From positions 3,753,501-3,817,500 of the forward strand of contig NZ_CP106735.1 of assembly GCF_025639805.1 (NCBI RefSeq): DNA of 64,000 bases, given 5' to 3'. This document shows, in pieces, positions 9,399 through 18,318 of this stretch. Source of the DNA: Reichenbachiella carrageenanivorans. GTDB lineage: Bacteria > Bacteroidota > Bacteroidia > Cytophagales > Cyclobacteriaceae. A model generated the notes under the pieces. It did not search any database. It saw only the letters and a program-made list of their open reading frames with translations, and was not told where the DNA came from. The number at the start of each line of letters is the position of its first letter. The first letter of the stretch is position 1. Made by a program: the position numbers and the translations under genes.

Positions 9399-9547
9399 CA
9401 CTCCGACCCAAAAATGAATTTCAGAATAATTAAGACGTAAAATCAAGTTTAGCATGAAACTGACATTGTCAATAATTAACTCACAAGTAGAGTAGAAATT
9501 ATGCAATTAAAGTTCCTTGTGACAATTAAAAATCAAATAATAAGCGC

Positions 9548-10840
9548 ATGAAAAAAGTGTATGTCGGTATGGGTACTGATTTGGTGCACCACGGCCACAT
9601 CAATATAATTGAAAAAGCACGCGAGTTAGGAGAAGTAACTATCGGGTTATTATCAGACGAAGCAGTATCAAAATTTGCACGTGTACCCTTCCTATCTTTC
9701 GATGAGAGAAAACAAATATTGGAAAACATCAAAGGCGTGCATGAAGTCATTGCACAAGAAGAGCTTGATTACGAAACCAACCTAAGAGCATTAAAACCTG
9801 ACTACGTTGTGCATGGTGATGACTGGAAAACAGGCCCACAAAGACACATCCGGGAGAAAGTACTTAAAGTAATCGGCGAATGGGGTGGCGAACTAGTAGA
9901 GCCTGCTTATACGTCTGGCATCTCTTCTACAGGCTTGAGACAAGCCATGAAAGAAATCGGCAACACTCCTGACATTAGAAGAAGAATGTTGAGAAGAATG
10001 CTCGACAACAACCATTTAGTGAAAGTGATGGAAACACACAATGGTATCTCTGGACTTATCGTAGAAGACACTAAGGTGGAACTAGACGGTGAAGTAAGAG
10101 AATTCGACGCCATGTGGTTGAGTAGTTTGACTGACTCTACTGCCAAAGGAAAGCCTGATACAGAGTATGTAGACCGAACTTCTAGATTCGCTACGATCAA
10201 CGATATTCTGGACGTAACGACCAAACCAATGATCCTTGATGGTGACACTGGTGGCGTAGCTGAGCACTTTGCCATGTTGGTAAGAAACATCGAAAGACTA
10301 GGATTGTCTGCCGTAGTCATCGAAGACAAAGTAGGATTGAAAAGAAACTCTTTGTTTGGTACTGAAGTAGAGCAAACCCTCGACACCATCGAAGGATTCT
10401 GTGAAAAAATACAAGCGGGTAAAAAAGCACAGGTTACTGACGAATTCATGATCTTCTCTAGACTAGAAAGCTTAATTGCTGACAAAGGAATGGAAGACGC
10501 TTTGACAAGAGCAAAGGCTTATATCGAAGCAGGTACCGACGGTATCATGATTCACTCTCGTCACAAAGACGGTAAAGAAATCATGGAATTCATGAAAGAA
10601 TACCAAAAATTCGACGTGAAAGTACCTGTGATTTCAGTGCCATCTTCATACAACCAATTCACTGAAGACGAATTGAAAGCAGCTGGGTTTAGTATTGTTA
10701 TATATGCCAACCACTTGCTAAGAACAGCATTCCCTGCGATGAAGAGAACTGCTGAGTCAATCTTGACGCACAAGCGATCTAAGGAAGTAGATGGAGAATG
10801 TATGTCCATCAAAGAAATATTGACCATTTTACCAAATTAA
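9548..10840 (+). CDS. aepX: Phosphoenolpyruvate mutase with N-terminal cytidylyltransferase domain
   Basis: Catalyses the first step of phosphonate synthesis, phosphoenolpyruvate to phosphonopyruvate. Residues 1-135 form a glycerol-3-phosphate-cytidylyltransferase-like domain (HHGH at 14-17, ISSTGLR at 125-131). Residues 150-430 form the mutase, with DGDTGG (231-236) and the diagnostic EDKVGLKRNS motif (259-268) that separates true mutases from other isocitrate-lyase relatives. The fused arrangement is known in Bacteroidota, and the 430-residue length fits it. It is the first gene of a pepM-ppd-phnW run, six bases from the next gene. Confidence 0.95.
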   Translation: MKKVYVGMGTDLVHHGHINIIEKARELGEVTIGLLSDEAVSKFARVPFLSFDERKQILENIKGVHEVIAQEELDYETNLRALKPDYVVHGDDWKTGPQRHIREKVLKVIGEWGGELVEPAYTSGISSTGLRQAMKEIGNTPDIRRRMLRRMLDNNHLVKVMETHNGISGLIVEDTKVELDGEVREFDAMWLSSLTDSTAKGKPDTEYVDRTSRFATINDILDVTTKPMILDGDTGGVAEHFAMLVRNIERLGLSAVVIEDKVGLKRNSLFGTEVEQTLDTIEGFCEKIQAGKKAQVTDEFMIFSRLESLIADKGMEDALTRAKAYIEAGTDGIMIHSRHKDGKEIMEFMKEYQKFDVKVPVISVPSSYNQFTEDELKAAGFSIVIYANHLLRTAFPAMKRTAESILTHKRSKEVDGECMSIKEILTILPN

Positions 10841-10846
10841 GCCTAC

Positions 10847-11965
10847 ATGCTGAATACCGCAGAGTTTTTTGATTTTGTAACAGCCAAAGGCGTAGATTTT
10901 TCAACGGGAGTCCCTGACTCCCTATTGAAAGATTTTTGCGCCTATGTCTCTGACAATAGTAATGACATCATTGCAGCCAACGAAGGCGCATGTATCGGAA
11001 TTGCCGCTGGCTATCACCTAGCCACTGGTAAGATTCCACTCGTATATATGCAAAATTCAGGTTTTGGCAATACCGTCAATCCTTTGACGTCTTTGACTGA
11101 CCCTGAAGTGTATGCCATCCCCATGCTAATCATGGTAGGCTGGAGAGGCAGACCAGGAGTAAAAGACGAACCTCAGCACGTAAAAATGGGCAGAATCAAT
11201 GAGGCGATGATCCAATCTTTGGAGATTCCTTATTGTATTTTGTCGAAAGACATGGCTGAAGCCCAAAAGCAAATAGATACTGCTTTTGAATTTATGCAAA
11301 AGGAGAAAGCGCCTTATATTCTATTGATAGAAAAGGAAACTTTTGAGCCTTACAAACTACAAAGCGCGAAACCTGATACCTACCCGATGTCTAGAGAGCG
11401 CGCCATCGAAGTGTTGCTCGAAGAGCTAAACGATGACGACGTGATGGTATCTACCACAGGGAAAACTTCTAGAGAAGTTTTCGAAGTGCGAGAAGCTAGA
11501 AATGAACCTCATTACAGAGATTTTCTATGCGTAGGCAATATGGGACATACATCTCAGATTGCACTGGGCATAGCCTTAGGCAAGCCTGACCGCAGAGTAA
11601 TCTGTCTGGATGGCGATGGTTCATTCTTGATGCACATGGGATCTGCTGCTATAGTAGGAGATCAAGCACCTGATAATTTAAGGTATATCTTGGTAAACAA
11701 TGGCGCACACGAATCTGTAGGCGGTCAGCCAACGGTTGGTTTCACTACAGACTTCAAGAAAATTGCTGAGGCTTGTAACTACAAGTCTACATTCACCGCT
11801 TCCTCTGAAGAGGAATTGAAAGAGATCATGCCTAAGTTTTTGGAGAGTACTGGTCCTTCTATGTTGGAAATCAACGTAAAGAAAGGCTCTAGAAAAGACC
11901 TTGGCAGACCTACCATCAAGCCTGCTGACAATAAGATAGATTTCATGAAAAATTTGGGTAACTAA
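10847..11965 (+). CDS. aepY: Phosphonopyruvate decarboxylase
   Basis: A thiamine-diphosphate enzyme that decarboxylates phosphonopyruvate to phosphonoacetaldehyde, the irreversible pull on the mutase equilibrium. The N-terminal pyrimidine domain has the catalytic Glu in ANEGACIGIA (Glu46), and the C-terminal cofactor domain has GDGSF (256-260) and NNG (284-286). The phrases FSTGVPDSLLKDF and GWRGRPGVKDEPQH are typical of the family, and 372 residues is the expected length. It follows pepM after six bases and is cotranscribed. Confidence 0.95.
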   Translation: MLNTAEFFDFVTAKGVDFSTGVPDSLLKDFCAYVSDNSNDIIAANEGACIGIAAGYHLATGKIPLVYMQNSGFGNTVNPLTSLTDPEVYAIPMLIMVGWRGRPGVKDEPQHVKMGRINEAMIQSLEIPYCILSKDMAEAQKQIDTAFEFMQKEKAPYILLIEKETFEPYKLQSAKPDTYPMSRERAIEVLLEELNDDDVMVSTTGKTSREVFEVREARNEPHYRDFLCVGNMGHTSQIALGIALGKPDRRVICLDGDGSFLMHMGSAAIVGDQAPDNLRYILVNNGAHESVGGQPTVGFTTDFKKIAEACNYKSTFTASSEEELKEIMPKFLESTGPSMLEINVKKGSRKDLGRPTIKPADNKIDFMKNLGN

Positions 11966-12000
11966 GCCTTATCCTCTTTTTTTCAAATGAAAATTATTAT

Positions 12001-12050
12001 AAAGTCATTCTGACTCGATAGCAATCGAAATTCGGAATGACTTTATTTTT
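12001..12050 (+). terminator. Hairpin after phosphonopyruvate decarboxylase
   Basis: A 10-bp inverted repeat (AAAGTCATTC / GAATGACTTT) encloses a smaller TCGAT-AGCA-ATCGA stem and is followed by T5. It may act as a terminator or attenuator before the transaminase gene. The -7 box of a second promoter lies in its 3' end. Confidence 0.6.
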
Positions 12051-12051
12051 G
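12044..12051 (+). promoter_or_regulatory. -7 box before the AEP transaminase gene
   Basis: TATTTTTG matches TAnnTTTG and is followed by GCAC, about 20 bases ahead of the ATG at 12072. No TTG is seen at the expected -33 distance, so this is only a half match. Confidence 0.35.
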
Positions 12052-12071
12052 CACTAAATAATACTAATCTC

Positions 12072-13151
12072 ATGACAAGAAAAATCCTCCTTAATCCAGG
12101 CCCAGCCACCACTACCCAACAGGTAAAAGATGCATTGGTCGTAGAAGATATTTGCCCTAGAGAAACCGAGTTTGGCAATCTCATGCACGAAATATGCGAT
12201 GGGTTGCTAGAAATTGGCAATGGCCAAAAGGACTATAACGTAGCCTTGTTCGGCGCTAGTGGAACGGGAGCTATGGAAGCTACACTTACTTCTGCCATCG
12301 GCAAAGGCGACAAAATATTGATCTTGACCAATGGAGCTTATGGGATTCGCATGACGCAAATCTGTGAAAATTATGACATTAGCTACGATTCACTATTTGA
12401 ATACGGCGACTACACCGAACCAGCTCAAGTAAAAGAAGCACTAGCAACTAAAAAATATACTCATTTGGCTTTCATCCATCACGAGACCTCTACTGGCATG
12501 ATGGATCCTGTAGAAGAATTGGTAGCTGTATGTAAAGAGTTCAATGTCGTTTCTATTGTGGACGCTATGAGTACGTTTGGTGCCTATCCGTACCATCTCT
12601 CTGAACTAGGAGTGGATTACATCTTCAGCTCGTCCAATAAATGTATCCATGGTATGGCAGGCCTTTCATTTGTTTTGTTTCACAACAAGCAAAAGGAAGC
12701 TTTAAAAGCCAATGGCCGCAGCTATTATTTCGATGTATATAAGCAATGGGAAAACCTTCAAAAGAAAAACCAACTTCGCTTCACTCCTCCTGTTCAAATT
12801 TGCTACTCCTTTATGGCAGCCATTAAAGAAACCCTCACTGAAGGTGTAGCTGCTCGATGGGAACGATACAAGGCCAACTGGCAAATTCTATATGATGGCC
12901 TTTTAGATTTAGGTTTCAAACCTTTGCTCCCGTTGGACCAAGAATCTAAAATACTTCTTGCTCTCAAACTAGACGGCAAAGAAGGTTTTGACTTCGATCA
13001 TTTTCATGACTATCTATACGAAAGAAGCATCACTATCTATCCTGGTGTAATGCCCGAAAAGGCAACTTTCAGAGTGGCTATCATAGGAGATTTATATCCA
13101 GACGATATGCACAAAGTCATGAAAGAAATGACCGCCTATTTTAATGCTTAA
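12072..13151 (+). CDS. phnW: 2-Aminoethylphosphonate transaminase
   Basis: A pyridoxal-phosphate aminotransferase linking phosphonoacetaldehyde and 2-aminoethylphosphonate, here run in the biosynthetic direction because the genes before it make phosphonoacetaldehyde. The N-terminal LLNPGPATTT, the GASGTGAMEA cofactor loop (61-70), Asp164 in IVDAMS and the Schiff-base Lys190 in SSSNKCIHG are all present. The 359-residue length is typical. It completes the AEP pathway with the two genes upstream. Confidence 0.93.
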   Translation: MTRKILLNPGPATTTQQVKDALVVEDICPRETEFGNLMHEICDGLLEIGNGQKDYNVALFGASGTGAMEATLTSAIGKGDKILILTNGAYGIRMTQICENYDISYDSLFEYGDYTEPAQVKEALATKKYTHLAFIHHETSTGMMDPVEELVAVCKEFNVVSIVDAMSTFGAYPYHLSELGVDYIFSSSNKCIHGMAGLSFVLFHNKQKEALKANGRSYYFDVYKQWENLQKKNQLRFTPPVQICYSFMAAIKETLTEGVAARWERYKANWQILYDGLLDLGFKPLLPLDQESKILLALKLDGKEGFDFDHFHDYLYERSITIYPGVMPEKATFRVAIIGDLYPDDMHKVMKEMTAYFNA

Positions 13152-13287
13152 CCTATTTGAAATATCCCGTAGAATTACATCCATTTTCTAGTAATAGTCG
13201 TAATACTACGGGCTGACTATAAACAATCTATCAGTAGCCATTTTGATAACCTTACCATTTAGTCTATGGTATATTCTATTTATTTCA

Positions 13288-14094
13288 ATGTTAAAAACAA
13301 TCTCCAAAGCACTAACCAAGGAGCAACTCCAATTTTGGAATGAAAACTCCTACATTCATATTCCTAGTTTATTTAAGGAACGTGTCAATGAAATGTCCCA
13401 ATGGATAGATGAAATATCTAATTGGGAATCAAGCATGGATCAATGGATGTGTTACTATGAAATGGACAACCCCAAACAGTTGTCTAGAGTGGAAAATTTC
13501 ATTCCCTATCATGCGGGTATGAAAGAAATCTTTACTGGGTCTACTATCATCGATTTAATCACAGAATTGATGGATGAACAAGCCATATTGTACAAAGAAC
13601 GTATCAACTTCAAATCGCCAGGAGGTGGCCCGCATGCAGCACACCAAGACGGTGTAGCCTATGAACAAGGAGCCAATGCTTCTTTCGACCCTAACATCAA
13701 GCCTTACTTGTCTATACTAGTGAGTGTAGATGAAGCTACGGAAGAAAATGGCTGTCTACAGGTGGTACCCAATTGGCCTTTAGACACTTTAGAAATCATC
13801 CCTATGGAAGCTCCCTATCCTGACAAACCACATTACATGAAAATGAAGCAAAGTGTAGAAGATTCCTTGACTTGGAAAAAACTACCTACACAGCCTGGCG
13901 ATGCTTTGATATTTACCGAGCGACTGCCGCATAGGTCTGAACCAAATCATTCAGACAAGACCAGACGAATTATCTATGGGGTTTATAATCCTTTGTCAGA
14001 CGGAGACAAGAGAGAGAAATATTACGCCGACAAACGCAAAAATCCAAACGATGCTCGGTATATGGTAGGCAATCCGCATGCTCCTAGCAATTAG
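13288..14094 (+). CDS. PhyH-type Fe(II)/2-oxoglutarate dioxygenase, possible AEP hydroxylase
   Basis: A phytanoyl-CoA dioxygenase superfamily enzyme of 268 residues. The metal triad is visible as His119-x-Asp121 (HQDG) and a distal His215 (or His221) in LPHRSEPNHSDKTRR, with an Arg after it for 2-oxoglutarate. The ATG at 13288 is chosen because the longer form from 13243 only adds a hydrophobic tail. Relatives next to phosphonate genes include PhnY and TmpA, which hydroxylate alkylphosphonates. Following the AEP genes, it could form 1-hydroxy-AEP. The enzyme class is well supported; the substrate is inference. Confidence 0.8.
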   Translation: MLKTISKALTKEQLQFWNENSYIHIPSLFKERVNEMSQWIDEISNWESSMDQWMCYYEMDNPKQLSRVENFIPYHAGMKEIFTGSTIIDLITELMDEQAILYKERINFKSPGGGPHAAHQDGVAYEQGANASFDPNIKPYLSILVSVDEATEENGCLQVVPNWPLDTLEIIPMEAPYPDKPHYMKMKQSVEDSLTWKKLPTQPGDALIFTERLPHRSEPNHSDKTRRIIYGVYNPLSDGDKREKYYADKRKNPNDARYMVGNPHAPSN

Positions 14095-14104
14095 ATTAAA
14101 CAAC

Positions 14105-14139
14105 AAAAAGGCTTCTAAAACATAAATAGAAGCCTTTTT
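14105..14139. terminator. Bidirectional terminator
   Basis: A perfect 12-bp inverted repeat (AAAAAGGCTTCT / AGAAGCCTTTTT, arms 14105-14116 and 14128-14139) lies between the convergent dioxygenase and Ntn-hydrolase genes. Confidence 0.9.
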
Positions 14140-14141
14140 GT

Positions 14142-14963
14142 TTAATTCCTCAATTTAATTTTTTGTCTATTAGGTTTTGAAAATTCTGAACCTAGATCGA
14201 GAATCACGACATTTTCATTGCTCAACTTATAGGACAATACAAACTTCATATCGGTCAGACTAATAAAGCTGGTATATACCGTTCCACCTAATCTTCCACT
14301 CTCATCTGCTCTTGCAGGTTGCCCAGCCTGCCCAAACGTATTGCCCACGCTGAGTAGATTTATTTCTTTCTCACTTTTTTCCAAAGCTTGGATACGCTCT
14401 TCGATAGAATGATAGCGATAACATGGATAATTTCCTGCAGTAGTGTCTGACAACAAGAAGTTGGTCATAATAAGCCGATTATCTACCACCCAATGCAATT
14501 CACGTTTACCACCTACCCACTCTACCACTACCGCCTTACCAGACTTGTCACCAAACATCATATGGCTTTTAGTCAATCCTGTTTTCCGCTTTTCTATATA
14601 AAGCAAAGCCTCGTCTACTGTGGCACAATGAGCCAGTATTTCGTTGCCTAAGTTACTATTGGGGTTACCATAGCCAGGTACTTTTTCTTGTTCTGGCGTG
14701 ACGGCAGCGTCAAAAAACAATCCCACCTCATTCACTCCTCCTTGAGCAAACTTATCCCAGCCATACCACAGACGTGCCCATTTATTTTTGGATTTTGGTT
14801 CTATTTGAATATAAGCATTCACATCGTACCAATAGTCTTCGTTGTTTACTATATAGATTTTTCCTGTCGTCGCATCTATATAGTATAATACAGCACAAGC
14901 CTCTACTTTTGAAGTGAATAGCCACAAAACGGACAGTAGTAAAGCAAGCGATTTTAATTTCAT
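14142..14963 (-). CDS. Exported Ntn-hydrolase (penicillin V acylase/C45-like)
   Basis: 273 residues with a signal peptide ending just before Cys23 (VEA then CAVLYY), so removal of the signal would expose an N-terminal Cys nucleophile, the hallmark of choloylglycine-hydrolase and C45-type amidases. Supporting features are NNEDYWYD near 40, a GGVNEVGLFFDA block near 75-86 and a late GRLGGTVYTSF. These enzymes cut linear amide bonds in acylated substrates. It would act in the periplasm or outside the cell. No neighbour suggests the substrate. Confidence 0.7.
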   Translation of the reverse strand: MKLKSLALLLSVLWLFTSKVEACAVLYYIDATTGKIYIVNNEDYWYDVNAYIQIEPKSKNKWARLWYGWDKFAQGGVNEVGLFFDAAVTPEQEKVPGYGNPNSNLGNEILAHCATVDEALLYIEKRKTGLTKSHMMFGDKSGKAVVVEWVGGKRELHWVVDNRLIMTNFLLSDTTAGNYPCYRYHSIEERIQALEKSEKEINLLSVGNTFGQAGQPARADESGRLGGTVYTSFISLTDMKFVLSYKLSNENVVILDLGSEFSKPNRQKIKLRN

Positions 14964-14999
14964 AAACTACTTCGAAAAATCTTTATCAACATCGTTCTG

Positions 15000-16724
15000 T
15001 TAATCCTTGAGTACCATGATTCCCCACATGGCAGGGTCATTAGGAGGATCATCGTTCCACCGGCGATACGAGTGCGAATCATCTGTTTCGTAGTAGACAC
15101 GATAGGCACCTTTTTTCAAGGTCATAGTTTCGTCAAATGATCGATTTTTTCTCGCACCACCTCCATGATCGGAATTACGATATTCCATCTCCCAAACGAT
15201 TTCGTCGGTATCCAAATTTCTGATATATCCAAAGTCGTACATTTCATTTCCACTCCCTTCTCCCAATCCTTTCACACGGACTTTAGTATCTTGATCTACC
15301 GAGAATGTCTTTTTCATTAATGCACGATCACCCACCATCATAATCACAGCCAATTCATTTTTGTTTTTATACATCTCAGGATGAAAAGGCACTACATTTT
15401 TCACCTCAGATTCCTTGACTGCCCAAACCGTAATACCCCACATCTCTGGTTCATAAGGTTGGCTAGAATTCCAACGTCCATAGGCATGTGAATCGTCCGT
15501 AGCATAGTACACAATATAATCTCCTGGATCAAGAGTAATTACCTCTTCGACCGATCGGTTTTTATCCGCACCTCCTGCGTGTTTTGTTTTATATGGTTTC
15601 ATATCCCATATACGTTCTCTGGTAGAAGCGTCTACAATCCACCCAAAATCAGCCATATCATCACCATGCCCTTCTTCTCCTAAGCAGAATACCCTGACCT
15701 CCATAGTTTTTTTGATACTAATGCCTTTAGCTAGCATCTCGTTGTCTCTGGCTCTCGTCAGCGAAACCAATGGCTTCCCATTTTTAGGTTCTTGATAGGC
15801 GACCACATGCTTCTTGCTATCAGCCCACACACTGACTCCCCAAAACTGTGGATCATCTGGCGGCAAAGCATTCCATCGCTCAAAAGAATGTGAACCGTCT
15901 GTGGTGTAATTAACCAAGTAATCTCCTGCTGGCAAGGTGATTTTTTCATTGACCACGAGGTTTTTTGTCGCTCCTCCTGCAAACCTGGCGTTTCTATTTC
16001 TCATCTCAAAAACCCGTTTACGGGTATTGGCATCTATAACCCATGCATAGTCAAACATTTCATCGTCATCGCCCTCACCTAATGCATATACTTGTACTTC
16101 GGTCTCTCCTAAAAGAGTAAACCCCTTGGTAAACCGGTCATTATCCTTTGCCTTCACATACGACACAATGGCCTCTGCCCTTTTCTTTTCCATAAAAACG
16201 TTAGCATCAGTCGTTTGTATCATTTTTCCGTCCAATCGAATATATAATTCATCTTGTGTGCTTCGCCTATAGTTTTCTTTGTCTCGCGTACCAAATAGCC
16301 AATCCATGGTGTCGCTCAGTCCACTAATAGACCAGTCTCCATCTTCATCTCTATATTTATTCCAACTGCGACTATCATACATCCCCGCAAAGTAGAGCTC
16401 ATAGTGTCCTTTTTTTAAATTCAATTTGGTTTTGAAATCAAATGGTCCATCCACCTCATCCATATCTTCCCTCTTCATAAAATCAAATAAATGCCAAACG
16501 ACCGCTCTCGTCTCTGCATCTATAATCCACCCATAATAAATCAAGTATTTCCAATCATCTTCAAATACCGCTCCCGTACCTGTAATAACAACCTCACTGT
16601 TTTGGCTTACGCTAAAACCTTGAATCTTCATCTCTTTAGGGTATACATCTCCGAGGGAGATCGATTGCGCCAATCCTGTGGTGCAGATGAGTATAGAAAG
16701 CGCCAATGTGTTAATTAATTTCAT
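15000..16724 (-). CDS. Secreted protein with four internal repeats
   Basis: 574 residues with a signal peptide (MKLINTLALS to GLAQ). I do not recognise the family. Three clear repeats of about 120 residues each contain a W-x-x-D-A-x-T-R-type line (YAWVIDANTR, FGWIVDASTR, FGYIRNLDTD), then GGA-x-KN, an acidic strand ending in Y, D-SH-x-(Y/F)-x-RWN and (F/M)WG-(I/V)-x-V. A fourth, divergent copy precedes them (YGWIIDAETR). The ATG at 16724 was taken over a TTG two codons upstream. It is probably an extracellular beta-rich repeat protein. Confidence 0.7.
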   Translation of the reverse strand: MKLINTLALSILICTTGLAQSISLGDVYPKEMKIQGFSVSQNSEVVITGTGAVFEDDWKYLIYYGWIIDAETRAVVWHLFDFMKREDMDEVDGPFDFKTKLNLKKGHYELYFAGMYDSRSWNKYRDEDGDWSISGLSDTMDWLFGTRDKENYRRSTQDELYIRLDGKMIQTTDANVFMEKKRAEAIVSYVKAKDNDRFTKGFTLLGETEVQVYALGEGDDDEMFDYAWVIDANTRKRVFEMRNRNARFAGGATKNLVVNEKITLPAGDYLVNYTTDGSHSFERWNALPPDDPQFWGVSVWADSKKHVVAYQEPKNGKPLVSLTRARDNEMLAKGISIKKTMEVRVFCLGEEGHGDDMADFGWIVDASTRERIWDMKPYKTKHAGGADKNRSVEEVITLDPGDYIVYYATDDSHAYGRWNSSQPYEPEMWGITVWAVKESEVKNVVPFHPEMYKNKNELAVIMMVGDRALMKKTFSVDQDTKVRVKGLGEGSGNEMYDFGYIRNLDTDEIVWEMEYRNSDHGGGARKNRSFDETMTLKKGAYRVYYETDDSHSYRRWNDDPPNDPAMWGIMVLKD

Positions 16725-16895
16725 AGTCAAAATGAGTTTTATCTTTCACAACTAGGATGATGGCACAGATAAAATAGTTTTAAGTACGTTGAAGTTATTT
16801 CGTGAAAGCAACTAAATACATCCTATTCCTAGCGAATATAAGTAACGTAGGCAATAGGATGAGGTCGTATGAACATTGTTCATAAAAATTATGAG

Positions 16896-16924
16896 TTGAT
16901 CCATTTTCTTTGGCAATATATTTG
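16896..16924 (+). promoter_or_regulatory. Bacteroidota-type promoter for the LPP20 gene pair
   Basis: TTG at 16896-16898 and TATATTTG at 16917-16924 are separated by 18 bases, close to the TTG-N19-TAnnTTTG consensus, with the ATG about 48 bases downstream. Confidence 0.55.
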
Positions 16925-16972
16925 TAAGCTCACGCACTAATTGATTTAATTGTAGCATAAACTCAAAACCAT

Positions 16973-18304
16973 ATGCGATTCATTGTACCTGTTCTATTTT
17001 TATTTATACTAGGAACTCCTAGTTTTTCACAAGCTGGCAAGCCAAAATGGGTGAAAAACAGACCCGTATCAGACACCTATTACATAGGAATAGCTAGAGT
17101 GGCTACATCTACTCCTGATTTCAATCAAATAGCTAAAAACAAGGCACTCGCCGACATTATTTCAGACATATCTGTGGAGTTATCATCCACATCAGTCTTT
17201 CATCAGCTAGAAGAAAACAATGTACTCAAAGACACCTATGAATCATGGACCCAAACCAAAATCAAAGACGAACTAGAAGGATATGAACTGGTAGATAGCT
17301 ACACAAAAAAAGGCTACTATTGGGTATACTACCGTCTCGATATAGCAAACTATAAAAAAATCAAACAAGACAAATTAGACAAAGCCAAAAAGCTATCTAC
17401 GACACTTTTAGAAAAGGCCATAGAAGAACAAGAAAAAGGCGAGATAGGCAATGCACTACAGATTTATAAGCAAGCTTTTGATGCAATTGTGCCACATTTA
17501 AACGAAGACCTTTCCGCCTTTGTACACGAACATGGGCGCATAGACTTGGCCAATCACATTCACCAGTCTGTTGTGAGCATATTTGCTAACTTATCCTTCA
17601 GAACCACTGAAAACCCACTTGTATTCAAACCTCTAAGTGATGGAGAAACGCCATATTTCGTGGCCAGATACAAAGACCAACCAGCCAAAGATCTTTCGCT
17701 ATTGATAGGTAAGTATGGTGAGTCTCAAGAGCTATATCAACCCGCTAAAAGCAATGATAAGGGTGTGGTGCTCCTCCCGATTGTAAACATCCAAGCCAAC
17801 AGCACACAATCTATAGAAGTAGCATTAGACTTAGACAAGTCTCTAGGTAAAAAAAGTACTGAAAACATCCTAAGAGCTATGTTTTCACAAAAAAGAGATG
17901 CGCCAAGTGATCGCATCAATGTAAAGGTAGAGGCACAAACAGCTATATTTTCACTAAGCGAAAATCAAAACAGAGTTATTAAATCAACACAATCTATTTT
18001 GACCACTCACCTGTTCAACAAAGTAGCAGATGAGTCTACCGCTCAATTTATAGTACATATAGATGGGCACTGGCACGAAAGCAAATACGATGAACGTTAT
18101 GATCTATATCGTGAGACATTGAACTATTCGATCAGAATCATTCATCAGCCTACACAAGCTGTGATCTATCATACCACCAATTCGGATATTAAAGGCGTGA
18201 AATCAGGCTCACAAAACAAAGCAAAAGAAGAAGCATTGTCTGCATTGGACACCCAACTCAGATATGAAATAATACCAGAAATTAATCTCATTAAAATAGA
18301 CTAA
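16973..18304 (+). CDS. Secreted LPP20-type protein
   Basis: 443 residues with a signal peptide (about 1-20, ending FSQA). The segment after it (PKWVKNRPVSDTYYIGIA, then DFNQIAKNKALADI with EL-x-S-T and later YWVYYRLD near 113-120) is the pattern of the LPP20/plasminogen-binding lipoprotein domain. A long extension with a Lys/Glu-rich helix near 130-160 and a beta-rich C-terminal half follows. It lacks a lipobox Cys, unlike the next gene. The two genes are 14 bases apart and form an operon. Function is unknown; the family is found in cell envelopes. Confidence 0.65.
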   Translation: MRFIVPVLFLFILGTPSFSQAGKPKWVKNRPVSDTYYIGIARVATSTPDFNQIAKNKALADIISDISVELSSTSVFHQLEENNVLKDTYESWTQTKIKDELEGYELVDSYTKKGYYWVYYRLDIANYKKIKQDKLDKAKKLSTTLLEKAIEEQEKGEIGNALQIYKQAFDAIVPHLNEDLSAFVHEHGRIDLANHIHQSVVSIFANLSFRTTENPLVFKPLSDGETPYFVARYKDQPAKDLSLLIGKYGESQELYQPAKSNDKGVVLLPIVNIQANSTQSIEVALDLDKSLGKKSTENILRAMFSQKRDAPSDRINVKVEAQTAIFSLSENQNRVIKSTQSILTTHLFNKVADESTAQFIVHIDGHWHESKYDERYDLYRETLNYSIRIIHQPTQAVIYHTTNSDIKGVKSGSQNKAKEEALSALDTQLRYEIIPEINLIKID

Positions 18305-18318
18305 CAAAATAGACAATT

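Noticed and set aside
9454..9495. 13-codon ATG frame before the PEP mutase gene as a leader peptide
   Set aside because: No codon bias toward a relevant amino acid, no good hairpin, and it is short enough to occur by chance.
13166..13212. CCCGTAG / CTACGGG inverted repeat between phnW and the dioxygenase
   Set aside because: Only 7 bp with a 33-base loop and no T run; not enough to call a terminator or operator.
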